Positions 1-6,645 of a stretch of DNA of 7,861 nt are shown piece after piece. The notes below the pieces were generated by a model. The model was not told where the DNA came from and did not search any database. It saw only the letters and a program-made list of their open reading frames with translations. The stretch lies in NCBI GenBank assembly GCA_023380915.1, contig JAMCSM010000118.1:1-7861 (forward strand), written 5' to 3'. The stretch is from Actinomycetota bacterium (GTDB taxonomy: Bacteria > Actinomycetota > Humimicrobiia > Humimicrobiales > Humimicrobiaceae). The position numbers and the translations under genes were made by a program. Each line of letters begins with the position of its first letter. The first letter of the stretch is position 1.

Positions 1-558
1 AATATATCAAAAAAAATCAAAGCGGAAGTCAAAGATATAAATATACTCATGGGTGGAGAAGTGGATATCAAAGCTATGGGCAAATTGGATTATAATGATG
101 AAATTTTTGAAAAAATGGATATTGTTCTTGCTTCAATGCATTCAAACTATGTTGCAGGCAAAGAAGAAAATACAAATAAAATACTCAGCGCAATTGAAAA
201 TAGAAATGTTGATGCGATCGTGCATCCTACAGGAGTGGTTTTCGGCAGCAGGGCTCCATATTCTCTGGATATGGATAAAATAATAGAATCAGCAGCTAAA
301 AATGATAAGGTTATGGAGATTAATTCATATTTTTTGCGTCTTGATCTGAATGAAGATTATTCAAGAATAGTTAAATCCTGCGGAGGCAGGATTGTAATAA
401 ATACGGATTCACACAGGCCGGGCAATATGGAAATGATAAGATTAGGTGTTGATATTGCAAGAAGGGCTGGCCTTGAAAAAGAAGATATCTTGAATACCAT
501 GTCATTAAAGGATTTGATGAACTGGAAAAAAGAACGTGGCTTTGACCGGAAAATGTAA
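1..558 (+). CDS. polX: DNA polymerase/3'-5' exonuclease PolX, C-terminal PHP domain (5' part missing)
   Basis: The reading frame is open from the first base of the window and stops with TAA at 556-558, so 185 C-terminal residues are visible. They match the PHP (polymerase and histidinol phosphatase) domain that follows the family-X polymerase core in bacterial PolX. The expected metal-binding motifs are present in order, numbered in the visible fragment: GGEVDI (Glu20), ASMHS (His47), HPTG (His75) and NTDSH (Asp136, His138). The EINSYFLRLDL stretch (106-116) corresponds to the EINANPxRLDL signature of PolX, and LNTMSLKDLMNW ends the domain. Bacterial PolX enzymes fill short gaps in base-excision repair, and the Mn-dependent PHP domain supplies 3'-5' exonuclease and 3'-end cleaning activity. 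The polymerase core and helix-hairpin-helix regions lie upstream of the window, so a stand-alone PHP phosphatase cannot be strictly excluded. The EIN/RLDL and SLKDLMNW features favour PolX. The ATG at 49 is internal to the domain and is not the start. The gene converges with the radical SAM gene across a 50-nt gap. Confidence 0.86.
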   Translation, partial: NISKKIKAEVKDINILMGGEVDIKAMGKLDYNDEIFEKMDIVLASMHSNYVAGKEENTNKILSAIENRNVDAIVHPTGVVFGSRAPYSLDMDKIIESAAKNDKVMEINSYFLRLDLNEDYSRIVKSCGGRIVINTDSHRPGNMEMIRLGVDIARRAGLEKEDILNTMSLKDLMNWKKERGFDRKM

Positions 559-608
559 ACATAAAATTATAGGCAATGGTATGACCATAAACCACCGTCA
601 GCTCATCG

Positions 609-1622
609 CTATCTTTTATATTTAAATACTCCCTTACTTTTAAAATCAGGTATAAACAAATCTTCTTCATCCGGTATTGAATAGTAATCCTGTACCCAGC
701 CGTTTGTAAAACCGAGCTTTTCAGCATAATTTACAACCTCAAAATATTCTCCTGAATTAATTCGCCTTGAAAGTTCCGGATAATTTCCTGACTTATATTC
801 GGGATGATATTGTGCCATTATGCTCAGGTAAACAGTGTTTGAAAGTTCATTTTTTATAAAATCAAGAGTGTTTTTTATACCCGCTATATCTTCAGGTAAA
901 ACCAGCAGTCTTACAATCAATCCGCTTATCGCAACTCCATTTTTATCCAGTTTCAAATCACCAGCCTGGCTGTACATTTCCGCTATGGATTTTCTATTGT
1001 AGGCTTTGTAGTCCTTAACAGAGGAATATTTTAAAGCATTGGAATTTTTACTGTATCTCATATCGGGCATATAAATATCTATTATTCCTGAAAGCATTTT
1101 TATAATTTCAGGGTTGTCATAACCTCCTGTATTATAAACTATTGGTATGTTAAGTCCTTTTTTTATTGCAAGGCAGGCTGACTTAATTATTTGAGGAATC
1201 CATATAGTCGGAGATACCAGATTAATATTATGACAGGTCTTATGTTGAAGTTCGATCATCATATCAGATAAATTCTCAATAGTTGTTATTCGGCCTTCCA
1301 ATTCCTGGCTTATCTGGTAATTCTGACAGTAAACGCATCGCATATTGCAGTGGGAGAAAAATATTGTTCCTGAACCTTTTGAGCCTGAAATGGGCGGCTC
1401 CTCACCATAGTGGGGAAGTGCTGATGAAATACGGAGCAGATAACCCGCACCACAAAATCCATTTTTTTTATTATTTTTTCTTTCAGCTTTACACTTATGC
1501 GGGCAAAGAACACAATTTTGTAAAAGATTGTCTAAATAATCAGAAGAGCTTTCAATTCTTGCGAGCTTATTTATTTTTAGATTGCTGGCAGATTTTATAA
1601 TTTTTCCTAATTTTATGCTCAT
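609..1622 (-). CDS. PflX-like radical SAM protein (COG1313), putative activating enzyme
   Basis: This 337-residue protein has the canonical radical SAM cysteine motif CNMRCVYC (Cys92, Cys96, Cys99), which binds a 4Fe-4S cluster and S-adenosylmethionine. An N-terminal cysteine set precedes it: CVLCPHKC (Cys37, Cys40, Cys44) plus GFCGAG (Cys57). Together with PPISGSKGSGTIFFS (76-90) this is the signature of COG1313, an uncharacterised group distantly related to pyruvate formate-lyase activating enzyme and often labelled PflX. YNTGGYD (163-169) and DIYMPDMRY (182-190) are further conserved stretches of the fold. The partner protein or substrate of the family is not established, and no glycyl-radical enzyme gene is visible here. 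The length is typical and I see no frameshift. The ATG at 1620-1622 has no recognisable Shine-Dalgarno sequence. The coding strand ends in TAG and converges with polX. A weak ATGGT-ATG-ACCAT hairpin (576-588) lies in the shared 50-nt gap, but it is too short to call a terminator. Confidence 0.88.
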   Translation of the reverse strand: MSIKLGKIIKSASNLKINKLARIESSSDYLDNLLQNCVLCPHKCKAERKNNKKNGFCGAGYLLRISSALPHYGEEPPISGSKGSGTIFFSHCNMRCVYCQNYQISQELEGRITTIENLSDMMIELQHKTCHNINLVSPTIWIPQIIKSACLAIKKGLNIPIVYNTGGYDNPEIIKMLSGIIDIYMPDMRYSKNSNALKYSSVKDYKAYNRKSIAEMYSQAGDLKLDKNGVAISGLIVRLLVLPEDIAGIKNTLDFIKNELSNTVYLSIMAQYHPEYKSGNYPELSRRINSGEYFEVVNYAEKLGFTNGWVQDYYSIPDEEDLFIPDFKSKGVFKYKR

Positions 1623-1659
1623 TTTTAAAATATTAATAAATTAACAAATTATTAAATTA

Positions 1660-1854
1660 TCATACTGGCAAGTTAAGGTTAACATAGCCCTTTTAAAATA
1701 CAATAAATTAATTATATCTTAAATATATTGTCAAAATGAATAGATTCCTTCCCGCCAAATCTGTAGAAAATATTATAGTATTCTCTACTTCTTTGTCTTT
1801 TTTAAAATTGGCTATAGCGAGCATATTTCTATTGTATTTGAAAGCCAGTCTCGT
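1660..1854 (-). pseudogene. Possible degenerate DDE transposase C-terminal fragment
   Basis: Read on the minus strand from 1854 downwards, one frame stays open for 48 codons to a TAA at 1708-1710. It contains VENTIIFSTDLAGRNLF, which resembles the conserved ILFSTDLxLxGxxI block of a group of DDE transposases. In those proteins the block is followed by YYKxRFQIEFxFRDAKQFTGLxxCQAR. Here the same frame continues with TIYLRYN, stop, FIVF, stop, KGYVNLN. That can be laid onto the same consensus with two in-frame stops and small gaps, as expected of a decaying copy. No start codon, N-terminal part or intact catalytic region is present, so it can only be a scar. The alignment is from memory of the family, not from a search, and the stretch is short and A+T-rich, so chance similarity is a real alternative. 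The 28-bp palindrome lies just beyond its 5' side. Confidence 0.42.
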
Positions 1855-1891
1855 CTATTTCACATTAGGTTCATATCTTACCAGTATTTGC

Positions 1892-1954
1892 ATTAACCTA
1901 ATTGCATAAATATGTAAATTTTATATATTTACATATTTATGCAATTAGGTTAAT
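1892..1954. repeat. Perfect 28-bp inverted repeat with 7-nt loop
   Basis: Positions 1892-1919 are the exact reverse complement of 1927-1954, separated by the 7 bases 1920-1926 (TTTATAT). The outer end of each arm carries ATTAACCTAATTGCATAAAT or its complement. The match stops abruptly, with C1891 facing A1955. The structure starts 374 nt from the end of radC coding on its upstream side and finishes 38 nt before the radC start, so it lies in the presumed radC leader or promoter. The stem is almost entirely A/T and no long T-tract follows on either side, so it does not look like an ordinary intrinsic terminator. It may be a small palindromic or MITE-like element linked to the neighbouring transposase scar, or a regulatory cruciform. 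The repeat itself is certain; its role is unknown. Confidence 0.95.
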
Positions 1955-1992
1955 ATGTATATCAATTTTAATTATTTTACAAAAAAACAGAT

Positions 1993-2688
1993 ATGAAAAA
2001 TATGCCTATCAAAAAATGGCCTGAGGATGAAAGACCACGGGAAAAGCTTATTAAATTTGGGGCCGGGCATCTTACAAATGCTGAGCTTCTGGCAATAATT
2101 ATAAGAACCGGATTCAGGAGCAGTGGTTTTACATATTCTGCTGTTGACCTGGCTAAAAATGTAATTTTATCTTTTAAAACACTGAATAGTCTACTGGATG
2201 TTTCAATCAATGAACTTGCAAAGCTTGAAGGGATAGGAGAGATAAAAGCAATCCAGATACTTGCTTCCCTGGAACTTGGAAGAAGAGCAGTATCAGAAAA
2301 AAACGGCAATAATTTGAGTTTCAGATGCAGTGAAGAGGTTGCAAATTATTATATACCGCTTATGAAAGATTTAAAGAAAGAACAATTCAGGATTGTACTT
2401 TTGAATATAAAAAACAAAATAATGAAAGAAATTCTGATCTCGCAGGGATCCCTGACGTCTTCAATTGTCCACCCAAGAGAAGTATTAAAAAATGCAATTA
2501 AAGAATCTGCTGCTTCCATTATATTCATCCATAATCATCCAAGCGGTGACCCTGAGCCATCGATAGATGATATTGAAATTACCAACAGGTTATGCAAATC
2601 CTGCTCGATTATTGGTATAAATGTTCTCGATCACATAATTGTCGGAGAAGGAGGCTATTTCAGTTTCAAACAAAAAGATATGCTATAA
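1993..2688 (+). CDS. radC: RadC family JAB/JAMM-domain protein (UPF0758)
   Basis: This 231-residue protein has the usual RadC length and layout. The N-terminal MPIKKWPEDERPREKL (4-19) is the conserved UPF0758 opening. ELLAIIIRTG (31-40) and a helix-hairpin-helix-like LAKLEGIGEIKAIQIL (75-90) followed by ELGRR come next. The C-terminal JAB domain carries the full metalloprotease-type motif HNHPSGDPEPS (His180, His182) with Asp193 ten residues after His182, so the zinc site looks intact. RadC was named for a radiation-sensitive allele, but its role in DNA repair is unproven. The family is also common on mobile elements, which is notable beside a transposase scar. Two starts are possible: ATG at 1993, or ATG at 2002 giving MPIKKW, where most homologues begin. 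Neither has a Shine-Dalgarno sequence. The stop is TAA at 2686-2688. Confidence 0.93.
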   Translation: MKNMPIKKWPEDERPREKLIKFGAGHLTNAELLAIIIRTGFRSSGFTYSAVDLAKNVILSFKTLNSLLDVSINELAKLEGIGEIKAIQILASLELGRRAVSEKNGNNLSFRCSEEVANYYIPLMKDLKKEQFRIVLLNIKNKIMKEILISQGSLTSSIVHPREVLKNAIKESAASIIFIHNHPSGDPEPSIDDIEITNRLCKSCSIIGINVLDHIIVGEGGYFSFKQKDML

Positions 2689-2735
2689 TATCAAAACTAA
2701 CATAGCTTTAATTTGAAAGGCAAGGGTGGATAAGT

Positions 2736-2858
2736 TTGGAAGATAACCTAAAACAATCCTTAATAGATCTGAGCAGCAGTTTTCATGCATTAAATTGTCA
2801 TATTAAAGACGTTTATAAACGGCACTTAAACAATTTTAGATGGCTTTCAGGTACTTGA
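2736..2858 (+). CDS. Doubtful 40-codon small ORF after radC
   Basis: A TTG at 2736 opens a 40-codon frame ending in TGA at 2856-2858. The bases GGTGGA at 2725-2730 sit 5 nt before it and could act as a Shine-Dalgarno sequence, which is better than most starts in this window. The predicted peptide begins EDNLKQSLIDL and ends with NNFRWLSGT. It is polar, has no signal peptide or membrane segment, and resembles no family I recognise. It lies 47 nt downstream of radC, so it could be co-transcribed with it or be the remnant of a decayed gene. The short length and rare TTG start make a chance ORF quite possible. Confidence 0.2.
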   Translation: MEDNLKQSLIDLSSSFHALNCHIKDVYKRHLNNFRWLSGT

Positions 2859-2873
2859 CGGCTCCTATAAAAA

Positions 2874-2897
2874 GTTATTTGAAAAGGTTATTTGAAA
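2874..2897. repeat. Direct repeat of GTTATTTGAAA at 13-bp period
   Basis: GTTATTTGAAA occurs at 2874-2884 and again at 2887-2897, immediately upstream of the tRNA promoter -35 box. The spacing and location would suit an UP-like or activator-binding element. With A/T-rich 11-mers, local slippage is an equally simple explanation. Confidence 0.7.
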
Positions 2898-2898
2898 T

Positions 2899-2927
2899 TT
2901 GACTTATAATTTGATTTTTATTAATAT
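2899..2927 (+). promoter_or_regulatory. Sigma-70-type promoter for the tRNA gene
   Basis: TTGACT at 2899-2904 (5 of 6 bases of the -35 consensus) is followed after exactly 17 bases by TAATAT at 2922-2927 (4 of 6 of the -10 consensus). Transcription would begin near 2934, about 27 nt before the mature tRNA, leaving a short 5' leader for RNase P. The DNA just upstream of the -35 is A/T-rich and contains two copies of GTTATTTGAAA. This is the most convincing promoter in the window; it is a consensus match only. Confidence 0.6.
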
Positions 2928-2960
2928 ATGCAATTGTCTGCGATGGTTATTAATAAGGAA

Positions 2961-3037
2961 GGGCCCATAGCTCAGCTGGTTAGAGCAGCGCACTCATAAT
3001 GCGGAGGTCCCAGGTCCGAATCCTGGTGGGCCCACCA
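2961..3037 (+). tRNA. tRNA with CAT anticodon (Met, or Ile2 if lysidine-modified)
   Basis: A complete 77-nt cloverleaf can be drawn. The acceptor stem GGGCCCA/TGGGCCC pairs all 7 bp. The D-arm is GCTC-AGCTGGTTA-GAGC. The anticodon loop CTCATAA is closed by CGCA/TGCG, with a G27-G43 mismatch at the outer position. The variable loop is AGGTC. The T-stem CCAGG/CCTGG pairs 5 bp. The discriminator is A and the CCA end is encoded (3035-3037). The T-loop reads TCCGAAT instead of the nearly universal TTCGAAT, so position 55 is C rather than the U that becomes pseudouridine. CAT anticodons belong to elongator Met, initiator Met or Ile2 (after TilS modification). The paired 1-72 G-C end and the absence of the initiator GGG/CCC anticodon-stem run argue against initiator. 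Met and Ile2 cannot be separated by eye. No terminator is evident downstream. Confidence 0.95.
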
Positions 3038-3119
3038 ATCTTGACTTAGGGGTCTTTACTTACAAAATATTTCCAGGCAGTATCATCTCAAAAATAAATT
3101 TAATCAAAAAAATTGATAA

Positions 3120-5177
3120 ATGGATAAAATCAGCAATCACCTGATACTTGAAAAAAGTCCCTACTTACTTCAGCATGCACATAATCCCGTTAACTGGTAT
3201 CCCTGGAGTAAGGAAGTCTTTGAAAAAGCACTGGCAGAAGATAAGCCAGTATTCTTATCAATAGGATACTCCACATGTCACTGGTGCCATGTTATGGAAA
3301 AAGAATCTTTTGAAGATGTTGAAGTGGCAAAGCTCATGAATGAAGTATTTGTGTCTATAAAAGTTGACCGTGAAGAAAGACCTGATATTGATAAAATTTA
3401 TATGGAATTTTGTCAAATGCTCACAGGTTCCGGAGGATGGCCGCTTACAATTGTTATGACACCTGATAAAAAACCATTCTTTGCAGCCACCTATATACCA
3501 AAACAAAATAAATATGGAAGAACTGGTATGCTTACACTGATTCCACAGGTAAAAGAGTTATGGTTAAATAAACGCAGTGACATAATAAAATCCTCTGAGA
3601 ACATTATAAAACATTTTTCGAAACAGAATATTTCTATATCCGGTAAATCTTTAGATGAATCGATAATGGATTTAACCTTTGATCACTTAAACCAACTATA
3701 TGATATGACCAATGGTGGCTTTGGCACATCTCCGAAATTTCCAACAATGCATCATATATATTTTTTACTCAGATACTGGAAAAGAACTAAAAATGAATAT
3801 GCTTTAAAAATGGTAGAAAAAACAATTAATGCCATGAGATCCGGTGGAATCTGGGACCATATAGGTTTTGGTTTTCATAGATATTCCACTGATGAAAAAT
3901 GGATTGTCCCTCACTTTGAAAAAATGTTATATGACCAGGCTCTGGTTTCCATTGGCTGCATTGAAACATTCCAGGCAACACGCAATAATTTTTATAAAAA
4001 CATTGCTGAAGAAATTTTTGAATATGTTCTGCGGGATATGACATCAAAAGAGGGGGGCTTTTACTCTGCCGAAGATGCAGATAGTGAAGGGGTTGAAGGT
4101 AAATTTTATACATGGAATATAGATGAAATTAAAAAAATATTTCCAGAACCAGAATCAGATATGATTATTGATATTTTCAATGTAGGTGTTAGTTCTCTTG
4201 AGTCAGGAAGTGTTCTGTATATTAACAAACCTTTGGAGGATATTGCATTAAAATATAACTTATCTTTAAAAAATTTAAATGGATTTATTCAAGCTGTAAG
4301 AAAAAAGTTGTTTGATAAGCGCAAAAAAAGAATCCATCCATTTAAAGATGATAAAATCCTAACAGACTGGAACGGACTGATGATTTCTGCGCTTGCAATA
4401 GGAGCAAGAGTTTTTGGTAAAAAGATCTATGAAAAAACAGCTGCAGCCGCTGCTGATTTTATTATAAGTAATTTGATTACAAAAGAAGGCTTTCTGCTTC
4501 ACCGCTACAGGGATGGCCAATCTGCAATTTCAGCGAACCTTGATGATTATGCTTTCTTTATTATGGGACTGCTTGAGCTTTATGAAACAAATTTTAACAG
4601 ATTATACCTTGAAATTGCTTTACAGCTTAATAAAGTAGTAATAGAAAATTTTTGGGACAGTCAGAACAGAGGCTTTTATTTTGCCCAAAATGTAGGGGAA
4701 TTGAAAAATTTTAGGTTAAAAGATGCCTATGACGGAGCAATCCCGTCAGGTAATTCCATATTACTATTGAATCTGATCAAGCTTGGCAGAATTACAGTTG
4801 ATTTGGACTTTGAGGAAAAAGCAATGCTAATAGTAAGAGCTTTTTCAAAACTTGTTGAAAAAACCCCAGAAGCCTATACCCAATTTATTTCATCTTTCGA
4901 CTTTATTGTCGGACCTTCTTATGAAATTGTAGTAGTAGGAGATATCAGTACAATGGAAACTAAAAAAATATTTAATACAATAAATACAATTTTTGCCCCC
5001 AATAAGATTGTTGTTTTAAAAACACCTAACATCCCTGAAGCTGGAACAACAGAAATTCCTGATTTTATGAAGGATCTGAAAATGATAAATAACAAGTCAA
5101 CAGTGTATGTTTGCTCCAATTATAATTGTAATCTGCCAACAAATAATATAAATGAGATGTTGAAGCTGTTAAATTAA
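3120..5177 (+). CDS. YyaL/COG1331 protein: thioredoxin-like DUF255 domain plus six-hairpin barrel
   Basis: This 685-residue protein belongs to the widespread COG1331 family (YyaL of Bacillus, SPATA20 in animals). The N-terminal thioredoxin-like domain has [16 protein letters not shown] (14-29), then [14 protein letters not shown] (51-64) with the CxxC pair Cys53/Cys56, [10 protein letters not shown] (82-91), and [17 protein letters not shown] (105-121). The long remainder carries the conserved blocks [57 protein letters not shown] and PSGNS of an (alpha/alpha)6 barrel related to sugar-epimerase and glycosidase folds. The C-terminus has the family's usual Cys pair, VCSNYNC (Cys665, Cys670). 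The length is typical and the frame is intact. Its biochemical role is not known; a redox or carbohydrate-related function is only suggested by the folds. There is no signal peptide, so it is probably cytoplasmic. The ATG at 3120 agrees with the family start but has no clear Shine-Dalgarno sequence. It lies 82 nt after the tRNA and has no close partner gene. Confidence 0.93.
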   Translation: MDKISNHLILEKSPYLLQHAHNPVNWYPWSKEVFEKALAEDKPVFLSIGYSTCHWCHVMEKESFEDVEVAKLMNEVFVSIKVDREERPDIDKIYMEFCQMLTGSGGWPLTIVMTPDKKPFFAATYIPKQNKYGRTGMLTLIPQVKELWLNKRSDIIKSSENIIKHFSKQNISISGKSLDESIMDLTFDHLNQLYDMTNGGFGTSPKFPTMHHIYFLLRYWKRTKNEYALKMVEKTINAMRSGGIWDHIGFGFHRYSTDEKWIVPHFEKMLYDQALVSIGCIETFQATRNNFYKNIAEEIFEYVLRDMTSKEGGFYSAEDADSEGVEGKFYTWNIDEIKKIFPEPESDMIIDIFNVGVSSLESGSVLYINKPLEDIALKYNLSLKNLNGFIQAVRKKLFDKRKKRIHPFKDDKILTDWNGLMISALAIGARVFGKKIYEKTAAAAADFIISNLITKEGFLLHRYRDGQSAISANLDDYAFFIMGLLELYETNFNRLYLEIALQLNKVVIENFWDSQNRGFYFAQNVGELKNFRLKDAYDGAIPSGNSILLLNLIKLGRITVDLDFEEKAMLIVRAFSKLVEKTPEAYTQFISSFDFIVGPSYEIVVVGDISTMETKKIFNTINTIFAPNKIVVLKTPNIPEAGTTEIPDFMKDLKMINNKSTVYVCSNYNCNLPTNNINEMLKLLN

Positions 5178-5246
5178 TTTTTTTTATATTTGTGGTCTAA
5201 TGACAGAAATTTTAAAGCATGGGGACACCTAATATAGATCTTTTTA

Positions 5247-5280
5247 CCAAATGATTTTTAACAATTTCTTAAAAATTTGG
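5247..5280. repeat. Imperfect inverted repeat (bulged hairpin)
   Basis: CCAAATGATTTTTAA (5247-5261) can pair with TTAAAAATTTGG (5269-5280) over 12 bp, with a 3-nt bulge in the left arm and a 7-nt loop CAATTTC. No T-tract follows directly, so it is a poor intrinsic terminator for yyaL. It lies between GGGGACA (5221-5227) and GGGTCC (5299-5304). GGGGACA-type motifs often accompany REP-like or IS200/IS605-type repeats, but no transposase is visible here. Confidence 0.5.
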
Positions 5281-5349
5281 TTCGAAGTTTCAAAGTTTGG
5301 GTCCAACGATTTTTAATTTTTTCTTGTTTTTTTTTATTAACAATATTAT

Positions 5350-5373
5350 TATAATGGTACAAACCGTTTTGTA
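5350..5373 (+). promoter_or_regulatory. Candidate htrA promoter -10 box with overlapping operator-like dyad
   Basis: A perfect TATAAT at 5350-5355 is followed by the dyad TACAAA-CCGT-TTTGTA (5358-5373), 6-bp arms around a 4-nt centre. It covers the expected transcription start near 5362. At 17 bp upstream there is only a T-tract, so the -35 is poor and an activator or extended contacts may be needed. A repressor bound to the dyad would block initiation. The leader to the htrA start would be about 119 nt. The dyad matches neither the CIRCE (HrcA) element nor the CtsR site that commonly control stress genes. Function is inferred from position only. Confidence 0.33.
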
Positions 5374-5467
5374 TTTTAAATTACTGAATTAAGATACTAA
5401 TTCTAATGAACACAAAATTATTTGAGAAAATTATCAAGTTATGTCATAGAATTTAATAAATATTAAA

Positions 5468-5476
5468 AAAAGGTGA
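5468..5476 (+). promoter_or_regulatory. Shine-Dalgarno sequence of htrA
   Basis: AAAAGGTGA, ending 4 nt before the ATG at 5481, is complementary to the 16S rRNA 3' end over AGGTGA. It fixes the htrA start and is the only strong Shine-Dalgarno match before any of the five visible starts. Confidence 0.75.
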
Positions 5477-5480
5477 TATT

Positions 5481-6593
5481 ATGAAAAAAGTTATAAAGTT
5501 AAAAATATTTCCTGCCTGCTTTATAATTGTATTGATTGCCACTTTTTTAGTTTTTGGTATAAGTTGTACAAATGTACAGGCAGCTTCTTCAACTACAAAC
5601 ACCTCAGATACTCCAGCTGTCACCACCCAGGCAACAGTTGCTGCAATTGCAAATAATGCTTTAAAAGAGTTTAATTCTGAAGTCAGCGCCATAGTTGATA
5701 AAATTATTCCTTCTGTTGTGAGTATTGACGTGATTCTGAATGCAGGCAGTACCAATGCTCAAAATGCAGAAGGTGTGGGATCAGGAATTATTTATAAACA
5801 GGATGGTTATATTATAACCAATAACCATGTTGCAGGAAATGCAAATAAAATCACAGTTACTCTGAATAATGGCATAAATTATGAGGGTACTCTTGTTGGA
5901 GCAGATGCCAATACCGATGTTGCAGTAGTAAAAATAAATGCCACGAATCTTGTACCTGCAGTTTTTGTGAATGAGGATACCCAGAAAGTCGGAGATTTTG
6001 TGCTGGCAGTAGGAAGTCCGTTCGGAGTACAGCAGACAATAACCAATGGGATTGTTAGCGGACTGGATAGAAATGTTCCAATGTCTGCCAACACTCTTCC
6101 TTTTGTTGATCTTATCCAGACCGATGCCCCTATTAACCCTGGAAACAGCGGAGGACCGCTTGTAAATATAAATGCTGAAGTAATAGGTATGAATACTCTG
6201 GGATTATCAACATCAGGTTCAAGTGCAGGTATCGGTTTTGCAATACCTACGGATACAGTTACTGTAATAGCTGATGAAATAATAAAAACCGGCAGTGCGC
6301 AACTGCCTTATATCGGGATTACAATAGGTAATAACACCAGCAATATTATCGGAGTTTTGATAAATACAGTTACGCCTGGTGGTCCTGCTAATAAAGCAGG
6401 TATTAAGGCTGGCGACATCCTGACTGATTTTAATAACGAAAAACTTCATAATCCATATGATTTGCTGGGAAATATCATTCAGCACCAGATTGGTGAGACA
6501 GTTACAATTAAATATAACAGAGGTGGAACTACAGGAACAGCAACAGTAGTGCTTGAAAAAAGACCTTCAAATACCAGTGTCTCAAGCGGTTAA
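5481..6593 (+). CDS. htrA: HtrA/DegP-family exported serine protease with one PDZ domain
   Basis: This 370-residue trypsin-like (S1C) protease has an N-terminal signal sequence: KKVIKLK, a hydrophobic core (about 11-28), and a likely signal peptidase I site after VQA (Ala35). Cys29 follows GIS, which is a poor lipobox. A Ser/Thr/Ala-rich linker (36-60) leads to the protease domain. The catalytic triad is complete: His116 in TNNHVAG, Asp146 in NTDVAVVKI, and Ser223 in INPGNSGGPLVN. GSPFG (178-182) and GIGFAIP (250-256) are further family marks. One PDZ domain (about 277-358) begins with LPYIGI and includes GPANKAGIKAGDILTDFN (301-318). Such enzymes degrade or refold damaged proteins outside the cytoplasm under stress. 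A single PDZ is usual for DegS-like and many Gram-positive HtrAs. The ATG at 5481 is supported by AAAGGTGAT ending 5 nt upstream, the clearest ribosome-binding site here. Confidence 0.95.
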   Translation: MKKVIKLKIFPACFIIVLIATFLVFGISCTNVQAASSTTNTSDTPAVTTQATVAAIANNALKEFNSEVSAIVDKIIPSVVSIDVILNAGSTNAQNAEGVGSGIIYKQDGYIITNNHVAGNANKITVTLNNGINYEGTLVGADANTDVAVVKINATNLVPAVFVNEDTQKVGDFVLAVGSPFGVQQTITNGIVSGLDRNVPMSANTLPFVDLIQTDAPINPGNSGGPLVNINAEVIGMNTLGLSTSGSSAGIGFAIPTDTVTVIADEIIKTGSAQLPYIGITIGNNTSNIIGVLINTVTPGGPANKAGIKAGDILTDFNNEKLHNPYDLLGNIIQHQIGETVTIKYNRGGTTGTATVVLEKRPSNTSVSSG

Positions 6594-6645
6594 CTTACTG
6601 GATTATTTTTATTATATAAAATTTAATATTGTTAAAATATTAAGA

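Larger units (their letters stand above)
5178..5480. other. Gene-free A+T-rich spacer between yyaL and htrA
   Basis: No coding frame of note is present on either strand apart from the antisense shadow of htrA. The stretch opens with a T8 run directly after the yyaL stop (5178-5185), but no stem precedes it. It then holds a GGGGACACC motif (5221-5229), a bulged hairpin (5247-5280), a second T-rich block (5311-5337) and the candidate htrA control region (5350-5373). The section from about 5400 to 5468 shows nothing I can identify. Confidence 0.6.

Noticed and set aside
576..588. ATGGT-ATG-ACCAT hairpin between the converging polX and radical SAM genes as a bidirectional terminator
   Set aside because: The stem is only 5 bp with a 3-nt loop and has no T-tract on either strand.
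1736..1909. A plus-strand ATG-started frame of 57 codons encoding a hydrophobic peptide, ending inside the palindrome
   Set aside because: It has no ribosome-binding site and runs antisense to the transposase-like remnant. Its hydrophobicity is what the antisense frame of A/T-rich coding DNA commonly gives.
3041..3070. TTGACT just after the tRNA as a possible -35 box for yyaL
   Set aside because: No acceptable -10 hexamer occurs at 16-18 bp; the best candidate, AAATAT, matches only 3 of 6 positions.
2961..3119. tRNA 3' end as an integration site for a mobile element
   Set aside because: No second copy of the tRNA 3' end occurs in the window, and no integrase gene is present.
5453..5755. A 100-codon minus-strand frame overlapping the htrA start
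   Set aside because: It is antisense to the htrA signal peptide and linker, has no recognisable family, and is a shadow of a clearly real gene. The other antisense frames within polX, the radical SAM gene, yyaL, htrA and NIF3 were dropped for the same reason.
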